From: Pyrocephalus nanus
Lineage: Eukaryota > Chordata > Aves > Passeriformes > Tyrannidae
DNA length: 64,000 nucleotides
Assembly: GCA_038380795.1 (NCBI GenBank)
Contig: CM076262.1
Location: 2,187,845-2,251,844, forward strand
Direction: 5' to 3'
Shown here: positions 49,392 to 61,372 of the stretch, piece by piece
How the letters are laid out: each line of letters starts with the position of its first letter
Position numbering within the stretch: the stretch's first letter is position 1
Notes under the pieces: model-generated
What the model was told of the DNA's origin: nothing
What the model saw: the letters and a program-made list of their open reading frames with translations, nothing else
The model's database searches: none
Translations under genes and position numbers: made by a program

Positions 49392-51009
49392 CCACATGTC
49401 ATAATGAATCCTGAAGCACTTTCTAGGCCTCGTAGCAAAGGCAATGACTTTGAAGTATAGGAAGTAGTCAGATTTTCTAGGTACATACAGATTAATATTG
49501 TATACATTAGGAGGAATTATGAATGACTACTTATCTGTACTAGCCAGACCATAGTTTTTTAACTGTTTCTGGGTTCTGTAGGTTTCATGAGGTGAAAACT
49601 GTGAATGTGTCTAAATTGTTCTCTGAAAGTGCAGCACAAGAACTCTTAAAGCTTGACCACCGTACTTCAGGACCGTAGGGAAAGGTAGCAGCAGTGACAT
49701 TGTCACCTTTGTACTCTCCTGTTAGATGATTCTATAAAACCATATAGAACTATAATAATCTGATTTCACCACAGAAATCTTTGTATGTTTACAAGCTATT
49801 TAACTGAATATTGACGTAACTGGGCAAAAAAGTCTGAACTTTGATATGCAAAATTTTGTCAGAGGATGGAAAAGAGCTTTAAAGACCTGTATTTACAATG
49901 TTCATTGAATATGCCATCAATTTTTTACTGAAGCGATATGAAGGAGTTGTGGGTTATTTGGAAACATTATTTTTAAAAATTCTGCACTTTAATAATAAAA
50001 ATAGTAATAAATCCTAATGAAAACAAATGGGGTTAATAACAGGTCCATAAGGAACTGTGAGATCAAGCGGCTTCTGAATTCACAATTAGGGGCTGACATA
50101 AAAGACAACAGGATAATAAACTAAGCAATTATCTTTGATATACCTTATGGTGTAATAGCACCAGAGGGTGAATCTGCACCTCAGGGAATGGGATTCTCAG
50201 TAACTTTGTAACCTTGTTAATCTGATGTATGTAGCAGTCAACATTTAAATACTACTCCACTTGTCAGGAAAATCTACAGTACTGTTTTCTGCCTGTCATC
50301 ATAAACAGATTGATAAAGGTGATGGCCTATCATTATGGCCACTGATGAGTTGATTCATTGCAAGCGTCAGCTAAGGTAACTACAGGCCACCACAAAGAGT
50401 TCTATGTGTTGAAAATAAAGCTTATTTAGTTCCAAAGTGTGCAAATGGAGTATTACTGATTACCATAAAGGTCAGACATGCACATTTTAACTGGTGGTAA
50501 TGAGTAGTTTTAAAGATGTTTGAGTCTTTTCTCATCTTACCATGTCACAAGCCTTCTATTGTTATGCACCAAAGAATGTGCCTTTAATTGTACCATTTGC
50601 CCTATTTTATCTTGATCATAGAGTGGGTTGTATGATGTTAGTGGTGATAAACGCCTACCACATGTCCTAATAATTACTAGCCTTCAGTAAATTGCTTAGT
50701 GAAGTAACCTGAAGTCTGGTAAAACAAAAGGCTCCAAAAAGTTGAAAGCAATGTTTAAATAGTTTCATGTGATGTACCAAATTGCACTAAATGTGAGCTC
50801 TCTGAAAGCGGAGTGTAAAAAAATAAATGTTTCAATTCTGATTAATAAAAATGTATTTGACAGTAGGATATGCTCTCTCATATGTAACAGTTTTGAGCAA
50901 TTCGTTCCTCTTATTTTTCATAAGAAAGAGCTGTGTTAAAAAAATCATAAGATCAAATAGTTCAGAATGGCTATAACCAGAAATATTTAAAAAGTTATGT
51001 AAAATACTA

Positions 51010-51010
<1 letters not shown>
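49392..51010. other. AT-rich single-copy non-coding DNA
   Basis: No gene or recognisable repeat. Confidence 0.55.

Positions 51011-51011
<1 letters not shown>

Positions 51012-51041
<30 letters not shown>
51012..51041. repeat. (TG)n microsatellite
   Basis: About 14 to 15 uninterrupted TG units. Confidence 0.98.
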
Positions 51042-51043
<2 letters not shown>

Positions 51044-52064
51044 GAAGACAATGAGAAGAGATCTACTAGTTCTCAAAGTCTGAGTGTTATCAACTCAGTA
51101 CCACTGAAAATTTTTAAAAAAACACAAACAAATCATGTAATGATATCCATTAAGTGTTGACTGTTTAACGTGTTGTGCATTGAACCTTTTCCTCTACATG
51201 TTCACAAATTTGATGCAATTTCTGGAACTGAAAAACTCAGCTGTGAGAGTAGAAGTGTAGAAGTACTGGAACATTTTCATCAGCTGACTGCCAGTGATGA
51301 CATTTAGTAAAACTAACAAACTGAAATAACCTGATATTATAAAATGCTGAGAATTTTTGATGAAGTAATGAAATTTCTTGATTATCGTCATAAACTCAAC
51401 ACTCTTCAGAATTTTTTGCTTTTTCTAAACATCCCCAAAATGTACAATTCCTGCATTTGAGAAGAGAAATGTCTGCCTAGGTCTTAGTATTAACAGAGGG
51501 TCATGAGCTGTTTTCCAGAGTGAATGAATATGTGAGAATGGCTAATTAGTGAGAAAGAGGTGGAAGAGGGTAGATTTGCTTGTCTCATCTGTAAAACAGT
51601 AATAGCTTCTGTTAAAAGTACCTCTCTGGCATGGTAGCAAATATTTAGTGGTCCAGAAGCTCTCTAAGGTTACTGAGGGACAAAAGACACATGGGGAGAG
51701 CCTCAATAGCCACTCAGTAGTAAAACTATTCTGACATTTTCGCTGCACTGGGTCCTTGCTCAATGACTGACTTAATCTTCACATTTGATATAATAATTCT
51801 TCAAAACAATTCTTTGGAAAAAAGGTAGTGCATTTTGTACAAAATACTGTGGAAGTCCTTCTCACAGAGATCTTACAAAATGTTTATAAATTTTTCCTGC
51901 TTTCATAATCAAAGAACAATTTCTTACCTATAAAAGCACATAGGGTTTTTATGAAAGTATACCTACGGGTTACATTTTAAAATCAAGCACGAAGTCCAAT
52001 CTGCTTATCCAAGATTTAAGTTAGCTGTAACTAACCAGCAGAGCTGCTGTCACCACATGGTCAC
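51042..52064. other. AT-rich single-copy non-coding DNA
   Basis: No gene. At about 51927 the minus strand has an acceptor and donor fused at one point, TTTTATAG|GTAAGA, a possible recursive splice site. Confidence 0.5.
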
Positions 52065-52112
52065 TTTTTTCTTTTTCTTTTTCTTTTTCTTTTTCTTTTT
52101 TCTTTTTTTTCC
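52065..52112. repeat. (TTTTC)n / polypyrimidine tract
   Basis: Repeated CTTTTT and TTTTC units, pure pyrimidine for about 48 bp. Confidence 0.95.
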
Positions 52113-55100
52113 TTTAAACCTGTTTTAAAGGAAATTTAATTCTTATTTCTCATTCTGTGGTGGAGTTCCCCAGGTCAGTGGCATTAAGTGTCAAAGGAAC
52201 ATAGGACTTTCACACCAACAGTTAAGTTAGTCATCTGGGAATATTTTAAGAACAAACAACACAGACTGACTGACAAATATATGGTGTTTATTGCAATCAA
52301 AAAAAATATTTATGTACAAAAATTAAAATCTGCCATGTTTTTAAAAAGACAACAACGCTCCCTTCCCCTAAGCTCCCTGTCATCTTTCAGGGCTATGTCT
52401 TTAATGTAGTTATGTATAATAACCTGAAATAATACATTCCCAATTCCCCTCACTCCCTATCAGATAAAACCAAACAATGTTATCAGTGGCTCCACAGAGG
52501 TGAGAAATTTTACAACCTAATGTGTTTGATCAGTGTGATGTGCTACTGTATAATTTTTGAGTTGTTCAGTTTCAAATACCAATGAAAAGCTCCTTGAAAA
52601 AGTAGAGACCTCCCCTGTCTTTGCATTTTTTTATTTTAAGAGAGTTCCAAAATATTGATGTTGTCACCACAGGGGTTATCTAAATTTTTTTATCATTATT
52701 TTCAGCCCTTTTTTTTTTTTTCCAGAGAGGGGTTTGGTGTTTGCCGAATTTAACTTTTCTTTAACTCCTTCTAAGTCTTTTGTAGCATTCCAGTCAAACA
52801 ATAAGCAAAAATGCAAACCTAAGTGAAACAAATGAAACTTTTCTGAATTCTTTCACAAGCAAAAATTCTCTAAGATGAAACCATCTAGGTTCATATACCC
52901 CTACCTGATATATAAATGTCCTGAAACCAAATAAGAAAAAAGGAAAAATGCGTTGACTTGTTTTCTGTTGGATTGCGGTTTTTATGCATATCAAAGTCAA
53001 ATGAATAGCAAATCGAGAAGAATTCACTTATGGTTAGAAATGCAGCGATACTCATAACTACATAATTGTGTAAATCTGTCCTTATTTATGTGAACTTCTT
53101 GTAAGATTTACTTCAGGGTATAACCTGTGAAGTGTTAATGATCTTACACTTGCAGTCCTGACTGTCATATCAAATTATAGTACTGTTGGGTTTATTTTTC
53201 AGGTAGTTACAACATGGATTAAACTTCCATTAGATCTACTATGCAATTCATTAAATGGGTTAAAATCATTGCTGATTATTAAAATCAGTAATCAGATATC
53301 AGTTGCTGAAATATATGATGCTGCTAATTAGATGCCTTTTAATATTGTTATGAGTAATTTTTTTTTATTAAGTTATACTGTGATTCAAGCAATTTTATCC
53401 TATCCTTTAATTTAACCAAAAATATGTATACTTAAATTGGTAATAAATATAAGAAGCTATCAGCTATTTATCTTCCTCAGGAAACAACAATTATGTTAAT
53501 TTTTCAGATAGTCTTGCTTGTAAAAATGTATGCTTTCATATGCACTTAATAGAAGTGTGTGGCAATGCAAATAATGACAGATTTTTAATCAGGAGTATTA
53601 AAGTTTATGACTGATTCTCTTTCCATAGAATATTTCTGCTCATTGAGTGTGGTATAGCTCAAGTTAGAGAAACATCAACTTTTCTTTATGACATTCTTAA
53701 TACTACAGCTGGAAAATTTAATTAATTGAGTTATTTATTACTCTGTTGAGATGTAAGATTATTGTGCAGCAGGAAAATTTTTCACAGAAAACATGTTCTT
53801 CAGGAGAGGAATAGCAAGCTCACCAAGTGAAACCATTTTTGCTACTTTCAGTTTTTTCAAGGGAATAAATGTCTTATCTCTATCGTAAGCAGTCTCCTGC
53901 AGAAATCACTGAAAGCATAATGAAGGTAGAAAAGATATTGACAACCTATTAATTTTTCTACAACTTTATGGAATGCTTTTCCTTTCCTGTGCCAAGAACA
54001 AATGTCACTCTTTACAAGTGCTCCCAAACCAGTGCTCTCTGACTTTGTAAGAGGGCTGTATGCCCCCTGCTTTGCTTTTTTTCAGACTTCTGCCTGGAAA
54101 AATCTGGTTAGACTATAATATTGGTAGAAAAAGCCTTCACCAGTATGTAGCTTCATTTAGAAAGGGAAACAGTTTCTGATTTCTAATTAGAAATTATTTG
54201 AGAAATTACCAAAAAATTAATAATTTTTGAAGAGAGAAAATAAATTTTTTTAATGGAAATCATCCTAAACAATGGCCTCAAATCCCATGCAGATGCGATC
54301 TGATCGTTTCTTCAGCCTTTGGGATATTCATAGCTGTCCATCTCATCCTTTTCACTCTTCTGAAGCGTTGTACAGCTTCTTCTTTCAAAACTCCAGCTTA
54401 GTGAGCGAAAGCCAGGAAGTACTTACTGTATTGTGTTCCTTACATTTCTGTATGGACAAGGAGCAGCAGCCCAAGTTTGCATAACTGTTATCCCAGCTAA
54501 ACCTGTCTTCTATAGGTGATTTCATAAAGATGAAGAGGTTGCTGGTGATTTTCAAATAACATAGATTCATAGCTTTGAACTTACTCCTCAAATCCTCCTC
54601 CTTTGCTGCTTTACTTAATATTAAGAGCTGTTTGAAGGCCTGACAGTCAAGGTATAACAGAGGTTGGTGACTGCTATACAGAGGCATTTTAATGATTTTT
54701 AAACATTTTAATGAAAATTTATCTTTTATATGCCATCATTTACTGTTGGATCATACAGGTGCTCAGGATGTATGGACATCTCGTTATCCAAGAAGGATAG
54801 AAGAACAAATAAAAAAGATTTATTCTTCTTTACCTCAAGTGGTAGTATCTATATGCTCTTTTAGCCAACTAACTTAGAATTTATTCCCACCAAGGACCCA
54901 TGTGTGTATATATGTATATACTGATTGGCAGCTGACCTTTGGATAAGAACTTTTGTGAAACTTATATGACAGTGGAAAGGGAGTTTCTGGTTCTCTGTGT
55001 GTACTTGTATTGCCCCAAGTGAATGAGTGTCCACAGAGAAGGGAAGTACTTATTAATGATTATAGGAAACTCTTCCTTACTTCTGATGGTATGTATTAAT

Positions 55101-55439
55101 CACCATTTTAGTTTCTGTTCAGTTAGAAAGGAAAATGGTGGATAGCTGGTTTTTTACAGTTTTTTTTAATCCTGACAGTGAATGCCCATTGCACAGCTAA
55201 AAGTCAAATAGTTCTCTGCATGCCGCTCAGATCCCTTTTGCAGGACAACTTTAAAAAGGCGAATTACTATGAAATTATGTGCAAGAGCTGTTCAACCACT
55301 TTGCTATCACAACATAGGCAGGAGGTACCATAAAGCTGTGAGCTTTTATTAAAGATGATAGCAGAAAGTCTATCCCAAGAGGGTGGTATCCTATTGAATA
55401 TATAGGATCCAATGAGTGTTCCTAAAGTAGAAGGCTTAC
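52113..55439. other. AT-rich single-copy non-coding DNA
   Basis: No gene or recognisable transposon. The 100-codon minus-strand frame at 54385-54687 overlaps a plus-strand frame and has no known motif. Confidence 0.55.
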
Positions 55440-55465
55440 CTTTTTTTGTTGATTTCCGGACACAC
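55440..55465 (-). other. Candidate 26-nt microexon (minus)
   Basis: The minus strand has a strong acceptor, GTTTCTTTCTCTTCTAG, with a branch-like CTGTAAC upstream. Then come 26 nt starting GTGTGTCCGGAAATC and ending in an A-run and G, then the donor G|GTAAGCC. All three frames through the 26 nt are open. A CpG is retained (TCCGGA) in otherwise CpG-poor DNA. The length is not a multiple of three. Confidence 0.3.
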
Positions 55466-58431
55466 CTAGAAGAGAAAGAAACACGCAGTTACAGTCTGAT
55501 ACTTATTGTGATTTTGCATTGCAGTGTTCATAGTCCTTTGGGCTGAGCTGACCTATAGCACCGAAGAGCCCCAGACTCAGTGCCTGACACAGAAGGTGCT
55601 TAAGGGATACAGAAAGCCAGGGTTGGAGTGGTGGCTGTTGTGTCTGAAAGTCTAAACCACACGACTTGTATACTGACAATTCAATTATTATTGTAATTCC
55701 TATAGGAACCCTGGAATAAGAGAGTTTTTCTTTTGTCTGTATGCAGTAGTGTATTTCCAGCATCCTTCTGCTTCATGTACCTATTTGTGAGCGCTCTGCA
55801 CAGGTAGTCTGCTCTTATAATAGCTCGGAGAATCTGCCAAGTTTCATTGCACAATGTTTTTAATTCCTTTGAAGTCTTTCAATGGTACAATGACAATTAT
55901 TACTGGTTAAAAGTAAATGTGTTCTTTACCATTCACTTATAGCTACATTGTAAATCATTATTTTAATATATTTTGTTAAATGTGGTGAGATCTAAGTGTA
56001 CGGCATTAAAAATATTTTACTGCTCTTTTTGCTTGAGGCATTTCTAGCATGCTAAGAGATCTTTACAGGCATTGACAAGTTGTACTGTGTCTGTGGAGAA
56101 ATGATTTAGAATAAAGAAAATATATTTTTAATATACCATAATAAAGATTTTTTCTGTGAATTAATATAATTAATATTTTATAGAATCCCTGACTTATTTT
56201 GTTTATGTAGCTTCTGTTTCTGTCAGCTTTGTCCATTGCTCAGTGCTGTTGCCAGTCAAAGAGCATAAAAGTGATTTTTTTTCTTAAAAATCCTGCAATT
56301 GATCAAAGTCCACATCTTTTACAAACCTCTCAGAATTCATAATACTGTTGGTAAGACATGGTACATGGGTGTTTTTTTAAGCCAATTTTAATTTTAATGT
56401 TTTATCAGTCCTTTTGTGGCACTGTGCAAAATGATACAGAGTGACATCAAAATCAGCAATACAGATTGCCTTTAAAAATAATGTGTTGCCTCTGTCTGGG
56501 AGCTAGTTATGTCTCACAAATAACAGAAGGCACCTTTTGTTCTTTAGTTAATTAGCTCATTATACTGTAGGTACATAATTCTTTAAGCAAACTCATTTGA
56601 ACAGAAATCACAAAAAAGTTATGGATGATAAATTCAGACAGTGCAAAAATGTTAAAGATGTTGACTTTCCATGAAAAATGCATGTGGTGGCATGAAAGAA
56701 TTTAAGCTTGTGGAACCAATGCTTCTGTAATGTTTTAATTCCTATCAGCAGAAAGACTTTCTATTGTTTGTAAATAAAAAGGAAATATTTCACTGTGGCA
56801 CTTCCATCTGTTACCTTAACAATAAGTGAAGTCATGCAGTTAATCACAGCATTTTCTAAAAAAGGGTTTAAACTCAAAGCTCTGCTGTTATATCCCCATG
56901 CAGTTATAAAACACTTACCCACCAAGAACAACAGATTCTGACTGTTAGTGTTGTGTTTTAATTCTAGTATGGGCTAGTTCAGAACTCAAAGACATGGGTT
57001 TCCTACTGAGTGCTGAGATCTGCTGCCAGGAATGGCTTCTGTCCAAGGAAATGTGCTACCTTTTCAAGATAAATGTTCCCGGGTGAAAGAAGGGCTGGAC
57101 TGCAGAATCTGTTTGCGCACAACATATTTAGCGAAATGTAATCTTCCTAGTATTTCTTTTAAATGTGCTATCAAATATAAAAATAATGGGGAAAGAAAGA
57201 TCTTGAGGCTAGCTTGATGGCTCAGGCCTCTGATTCTTTCTAGAACTCATGGTTTGCTCTGCTGAGGTCTGTGATTCCCATCAGCTCACCTTGAACTAGA
57301 CAATAGGCTATTTTGAAAATCTAATCTCTTTGGGGATTCTTCGCTGGTGAGTTTATTCAGTCACCTAGTCTAAGCATCCCTAGTGGTGATGTAGAACCAG
57401 TAAAGTGTTACATTCATTGTAGAGAATTCCTGAAAAAAAACTGTTCAAAGGCAAACAGCAGTTTAAAGAATGTCAGTGACACTTCATACTGCTTCTCAGA
57501 GTAGGAGCTGCTGCAGTGAAACCATTGCCTAGATGAAGCTTACCTGGATTTAAGTGAGGACAATTTTGTCCTCTAAAAACCAAACAAGTTACATGCAAAC
57601 TGTGAAATCTTTACCTTATGACACAACACACACAGATTTGGGAAAGGAGATGCATTTTAAAATATGCATATGATCGACTCTGCAATCATCTTATGATTGA
57701 AACCCCCAGTTTTCACAAAGAAATGAAGGGAATCTGAAGTAGGGGTAAATACTTTAGCAAATGAATGACAGGCAAAGGGTTTTTTTACTCCTGTGCCTGA
57801 GATCCACTCCTATTCCAGCCCTAAAATGGAAGCACCCTCTGCTGGCTCCTGTGGTATATTCTTTTTATGCCTTTACACTGTGGTACCTACAAGGTGCTGG
57901 TTAAATTTCTCTGACTTGTGTTCCTGCTGATCATTTCTGATCTGCATGGTTCAGTTTGCTACTCCGAGTAGTATCCATACCAGCTAATTGCATAGAAATT
58001 CCTTCTCTTTCTTACACTTCAAGGCTGTTAAGCCAGGATCAAAGACTTGATGAATTAACTTTAAATTAGTCTTGGTGATTCATATGAGCAACTTACATTC
58101 GCATCTCTTTCTGAAGGGTTTTTGTTAATTTGTAAAACATGTTACCTTGAGCAGAAGTACAAGAGGCATTTGGAAACTTCTCCAAGCATTAAGATACAAC
58201 GAATGAGTAAGCAAAAACATGGTTTCAATAGATAGCCGAGGAGGTTATTTCACTGTTTTCTGAGAGCGAACGAGTTAATTTTTTACATTGCATTTTTCAT
58301 GTTCATTTGCTTTCCTGCTGTAACTGAAAGTACAGCATGACCAGCCATATGTTTCTACCAGGTTCTGCTATCAGCAGAACATTTTCGTATTTTCTTCTTT
58401 TCACATTTTCTTCCTTGTTTTTTTAATATAA
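55466..58431. other. AT-rich single-copy non-coding DNA with a candidate microexon
   Basis: No named gene. The minus-strand candidate at 57544-57572 is listed separately. Confidence 0.55.
57544..57572 (-). other. Candidate 29-nt microexon (minus)
   Basis: The minus strand has acceptor TAACTTGTTTGGTTTTTAG, then 29 nt starting AGGACAAAATTGTCC, then a near-perfect donor ATCCAG|GTAAGC. It also contains a near-palindrome with 8-bp arms, GAGGACAA/TTGTCCTC (57556-57573). The length is not a multiple of three, and there is no other support. Confidence 0.2.
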
Positions 58432-58520
58432 TCAACAACAACAATAAACCCAAACCAAACAAACAAAAAAAAAGAACTGCCCCCAAAAAACCCCCAAAGT
58501 AACCCACCAAAATCCCAATC
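58432..58520. repeat. A/C-rich low complexity with C-tracts
   Basis: CAA- and AAAC-type units followed by four C-tracts (58480-58484, 58491-58495, 58503-58505, 58514-58516). The minus strand therefore has four G-tracts with loops of 6-8 nt. Confidence 0.8.
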
Positions 58521-60417
58521 AAGTGATTTTCAAATGTATTCCATATGAACTGTTGTGCTAGTCATATCAAAGGAGACCAAATGAATATGTCAGAAAGTAT
58601 CATAGAAACAAGTATATTTCAGTCTAAAATATAAAATGGACAGGACAGGGTAATAAAAAGGCTGTTCTATTTCTTTCAAGTTGATTTTTTTTTTGCCAGC
58701 AATGACCTTCTCTTGGCTTAACCCTCTGAAATAGAGCTCAATTATATAACATTGCATGGAGGTATATATTTTCAAATTGCATCCTAAATGAGGTACAAAA
58801 GGGCTTGATCCAAGATGGCACTGGAGTACATGCCTGAGAACTGAATGTGTTCATATGTGCTCTGATGGATTGAGCTCCTGAGTATTAGAATTTCCTCAAC
58901 CCAGTTTCTGCAGAGATTTCATTTGTTTGACACAGCTTTGAATATTATAGAGCACATTTTTAAATAATGGTAGCAGGGCTTTTTGAGTTCCTCCTGTCAT
59001 TGAGAGAATCTATCAAACAGATTTGCTCTGGAAGACAGGGAACCTAAGCTTGGCTTTGCTTTTTTTTAGAGATTAATTTGGAGTACAAAGTGAGAGAGGG
59101 AGCTCCTCCAGGCCATCAGCTCTCCCGCAGCCCAAGAAGTACAGCTGTGATCAGGGTCTGGGATGAGGGGCAGCTGGGGTAAACCAGAGTATCCTTCTCC
59201 ACAGCCTTGTCTTCCCATGATTGAAATTACTGTCACGATGGATAGAAAGGAAACCACCAGCATCAGTATTTCATCCTGAAATGTGGTCAGAGTGCCCAGC
59301 TGGATGACAGAGCTCGAATCTATTAGCATATATTCCTTTTTTCCTCCTCACATAGAGTGCTTAGTGCCTAAATTCTGCTTGGAGCACCAAAAGATTTTGT
59401 GCCAATACAGTGTTAAGTGAAAGTGGGCTATAATGTTTAACTTCGATTTCAATATTACTTTAATAATGAGAAATAGGTTCAGTTCTAAAATATAATCTCT
59501 CTTAAAATAATGTAAATTATCCCTAGACAAAAATCGGAACAGTAGCTGTGAAGCTAAGTGAGGGAAAGCTCAGGAAGTTTAAGTTATAAGAAAAAGAAAC
59601 TTTGCAATGCACAATTCCAGTTAATATGGGAATATAACTTAAAAAGATAGAATATATATAGTAATACAATATCTGATATGGTAGGGTTGGCATAAACCTT
59701 CCAAAATCGAATTTACTGTGGAAAGTCACCAGTCTGACATGGAGCTGGGTGGAAAAATATTAATTTTAATGCTTTAATAAGATTTCTGTCAAGTGCATGG
59801 TTTCAAGACAAGTTTTACTATTTTGACATTTTTTAGAATTTTTGAAATCACTATCCTTTGATTGCATGATGAATTTACATCCCTAAAGTCTTGAAAGTAA
59901 TGCAGGTTATTTATATGAAGACAAGCATAAATCGAACAACAGAGGAAAGAGAGATGTTTTTAAGGTGAGACAATGAGTAACATAGAGATACAAGGACAGT
60001 AGAGAAGAGGCTCTTTCCTCAAATGTGACAGAAATTGCTTAGAGTGCAGACGTGTAAGACTTACCTCTGTTTGTTTACTGAAGGACACTTAAATCTCTTT
60101 TCTTGCTCCTGCAATCCACTTCACCTTACAAGGTCCTCTTCTACAACTCCAGGGCTTTGTGTTAAACCTCAGTTTGCAGCATCTGGATGTTGAGGAGTTA
60201 CTATTTATAATTATATCTGGCAGCCTGGCACTTCTCTGAGGTGATCTGACAGGAGTGACCAGAACACCTAACTGAGGAAATTTCAGCAAAAAGCCCAGCA
60301 CCCTGATTTTTGTATGTCACTAACATTAGTCACTTTTTTAGTTTTCTATTGCATTTAGGACCTCTTTTACTCATCTAGACCACCCTCTAGAATAGGTTTG
60401 AGTCATTTGAGAATCAT
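58521..60417. other. Single-copy non-coding DNA with a candidate minus-strand exon
   Basis: No named gene. The candidate at 60065-60271 is listed separately. Confidence 0.5.
60065..60271 (-). other. Candidate 207-nt exon or small ORF (minus)
   Basis: The minus strand has acceptor TTTTTGCTGAAATTTCCTCAG, 207 nt, then a full-consensus donor ACAGAG|GTAAGT. One frame is open for 60 codons and then meets a TAA at 60089-60091. It belongs to a 70-codon ATG-started frame at 60089-60301. Its C-terminal half is basic and Cys-rich (CCKLRFNTKPWSCRRGPC). I recognise no family, and it could be chance or a non-coding RNA exon. Confidence 0.25.
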
Positions 60418-60506
60418 GAGAAGCTGAGGGAGCTGGGGTTGTTCAGTCTGGAGAAGAGAAGGCTCAGGGGAGTCTCTACAACTACCTGAAAAGAGGTTGT
60501 GGCCAG

Positions 60507-60722
60507 GTGGAGGTTGGTCTCTTTTCCCAGGCAGCTATCAATAAGACTAGAGGGCATAGTCTCAAGCTCTCCCTGGGGAGGTTTAGGTTAGATGTCAGGA
60601 AGAAATTCTTTAGAGAAAGGGTAATCAGGCATTGGAAAGGGCTGCCCAGGGAGGTGGTGGATTCTCCATCCCTGGAGGTGTTTAAGAAGAGACTGGATGT
60701 GGCACTTAGTGCCATGGTCTAG
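60507..60722 (+). pseudogene. CR1 ORF2 C-terminus, 71 codons, uninterrupted
   Basis: The frame is intact to the native stop, with [44 protein letters not shown]. It lacks all catalytic domains. The ATG at 60507 is an internal codon, not an initiation site. The lack of stops or shifts over 71 codons fits a relatively recent insertion. Confidence 0.92.
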
Positions 60723-60787
60723 TAACTGTCGTGGTAGTGAATCAAGGGTTGGACTTCATGGTCTCAGAGATTCTTTCCAATGCATCT

Positions 60788-60822
60788 GATTCTATGATTC
60801 TATGATTCTATGATTCTATGAT
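60788..60822. repeat. CR1 3' tail (GATTCTAT)4
   Basis: Four perfect 8-bp units plus three bases at the end of the CR1. CR1 ends in such 8-bp units and not in poly-A. Confidence 0.97.
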
Positions 60823-61275
60823 GTGTAAATATATTAAATTTGGAAATTACAAAACATGCATGTTGAGGGTAATTTTTTTTTCAGTATATTTCTCCTGACT
60901 CATGGCAGTGGCTGGATGTTCCTGTGGCCTGTGTGTAAATGGACCTATTTAGGGCATATTTGAGAATGGAGGCTTAGAGAGACATTGGTTGTTTGACTGT
61001 ATTTGTCATGAAGTGGGTGATTATTCCCATGGCATTTTCTTAATGAATCACAGTAGAGCACTGAGAGAACCCTGAAGTCTTTATGTAGAAATATTTCTGT
61101 ATCTTTCATACAACTGTGAATTTTGCTTCTCTTCATTAAGTGGTGGAGGCATGAGAAAAATCAAAAAGGAAGTCATGTTGAGTGAATGAATGTTGAAGTA
61201 GTTAGATGGATGGTACTGTTGCAGCAACTCTTTTCTTTCTGCGAAACTATCAAGCCCAAGGGAGGGAAGATACAT
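60823..61275. other. Single-copy DNA between two CR1 pieces
   Basis: No gene is recognised. Confidence 0.55.
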
Positions 61276-61372
61276 CAAATCATAGGATTCTTTAGGTTGG
61301 AAAAGACCTTTAAGGTCAGCAAGTCCAACTGTTAAACTAGCACTGCCAAGTCCACCACCAAACCATGCCTTT
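61276..61372 (-). mobile_element. CR1 LINE fragment, extreme 3' end, minus strand
   Basis: The plus strand reads ATCATAGGATTCTTTAGGTTGG, then AAAAGACCTTTAAGGTC, then AAGTCCAACTGTTAAACTAGCACTGCCAAGTCCACCACCAAACCATG. This is the reverse complement of a CR1 3' UTR of the GGTTAACAGTT type, the same flavour as the piece at 41259-41455. About 97 bp remain. Confidence 0.93.

Larger units (their letters stand above)
60418..60822 (+). mobile_element. CR1 LINE fragment, 3' end, plus strand, well preserved
   Basis: This is a textbook CR1 3' end: CTGAGGGAGCTGGGGTTG, CTGGAGAAGAGAAGGCTCAGGGG, CTACAACTACCTGAAA, then the conserved ORF2 end, the GGTTGGACTTCATGGTCTC 3' UTR block, and a tail of four GATTCTAT units. 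Only about 10 bp are missing after CTCAGGGGAG. It is the least decayed CR1 in the window and probably the youngest. It is 5'-truncated to about 400 bp. Confidence 0.97.

Noticed and set aside
60482..60715. 77-codon minus-strand open frame
   Set aside because: It is antisense to the CR1 ORF2 C-terminus at 60507-60722.
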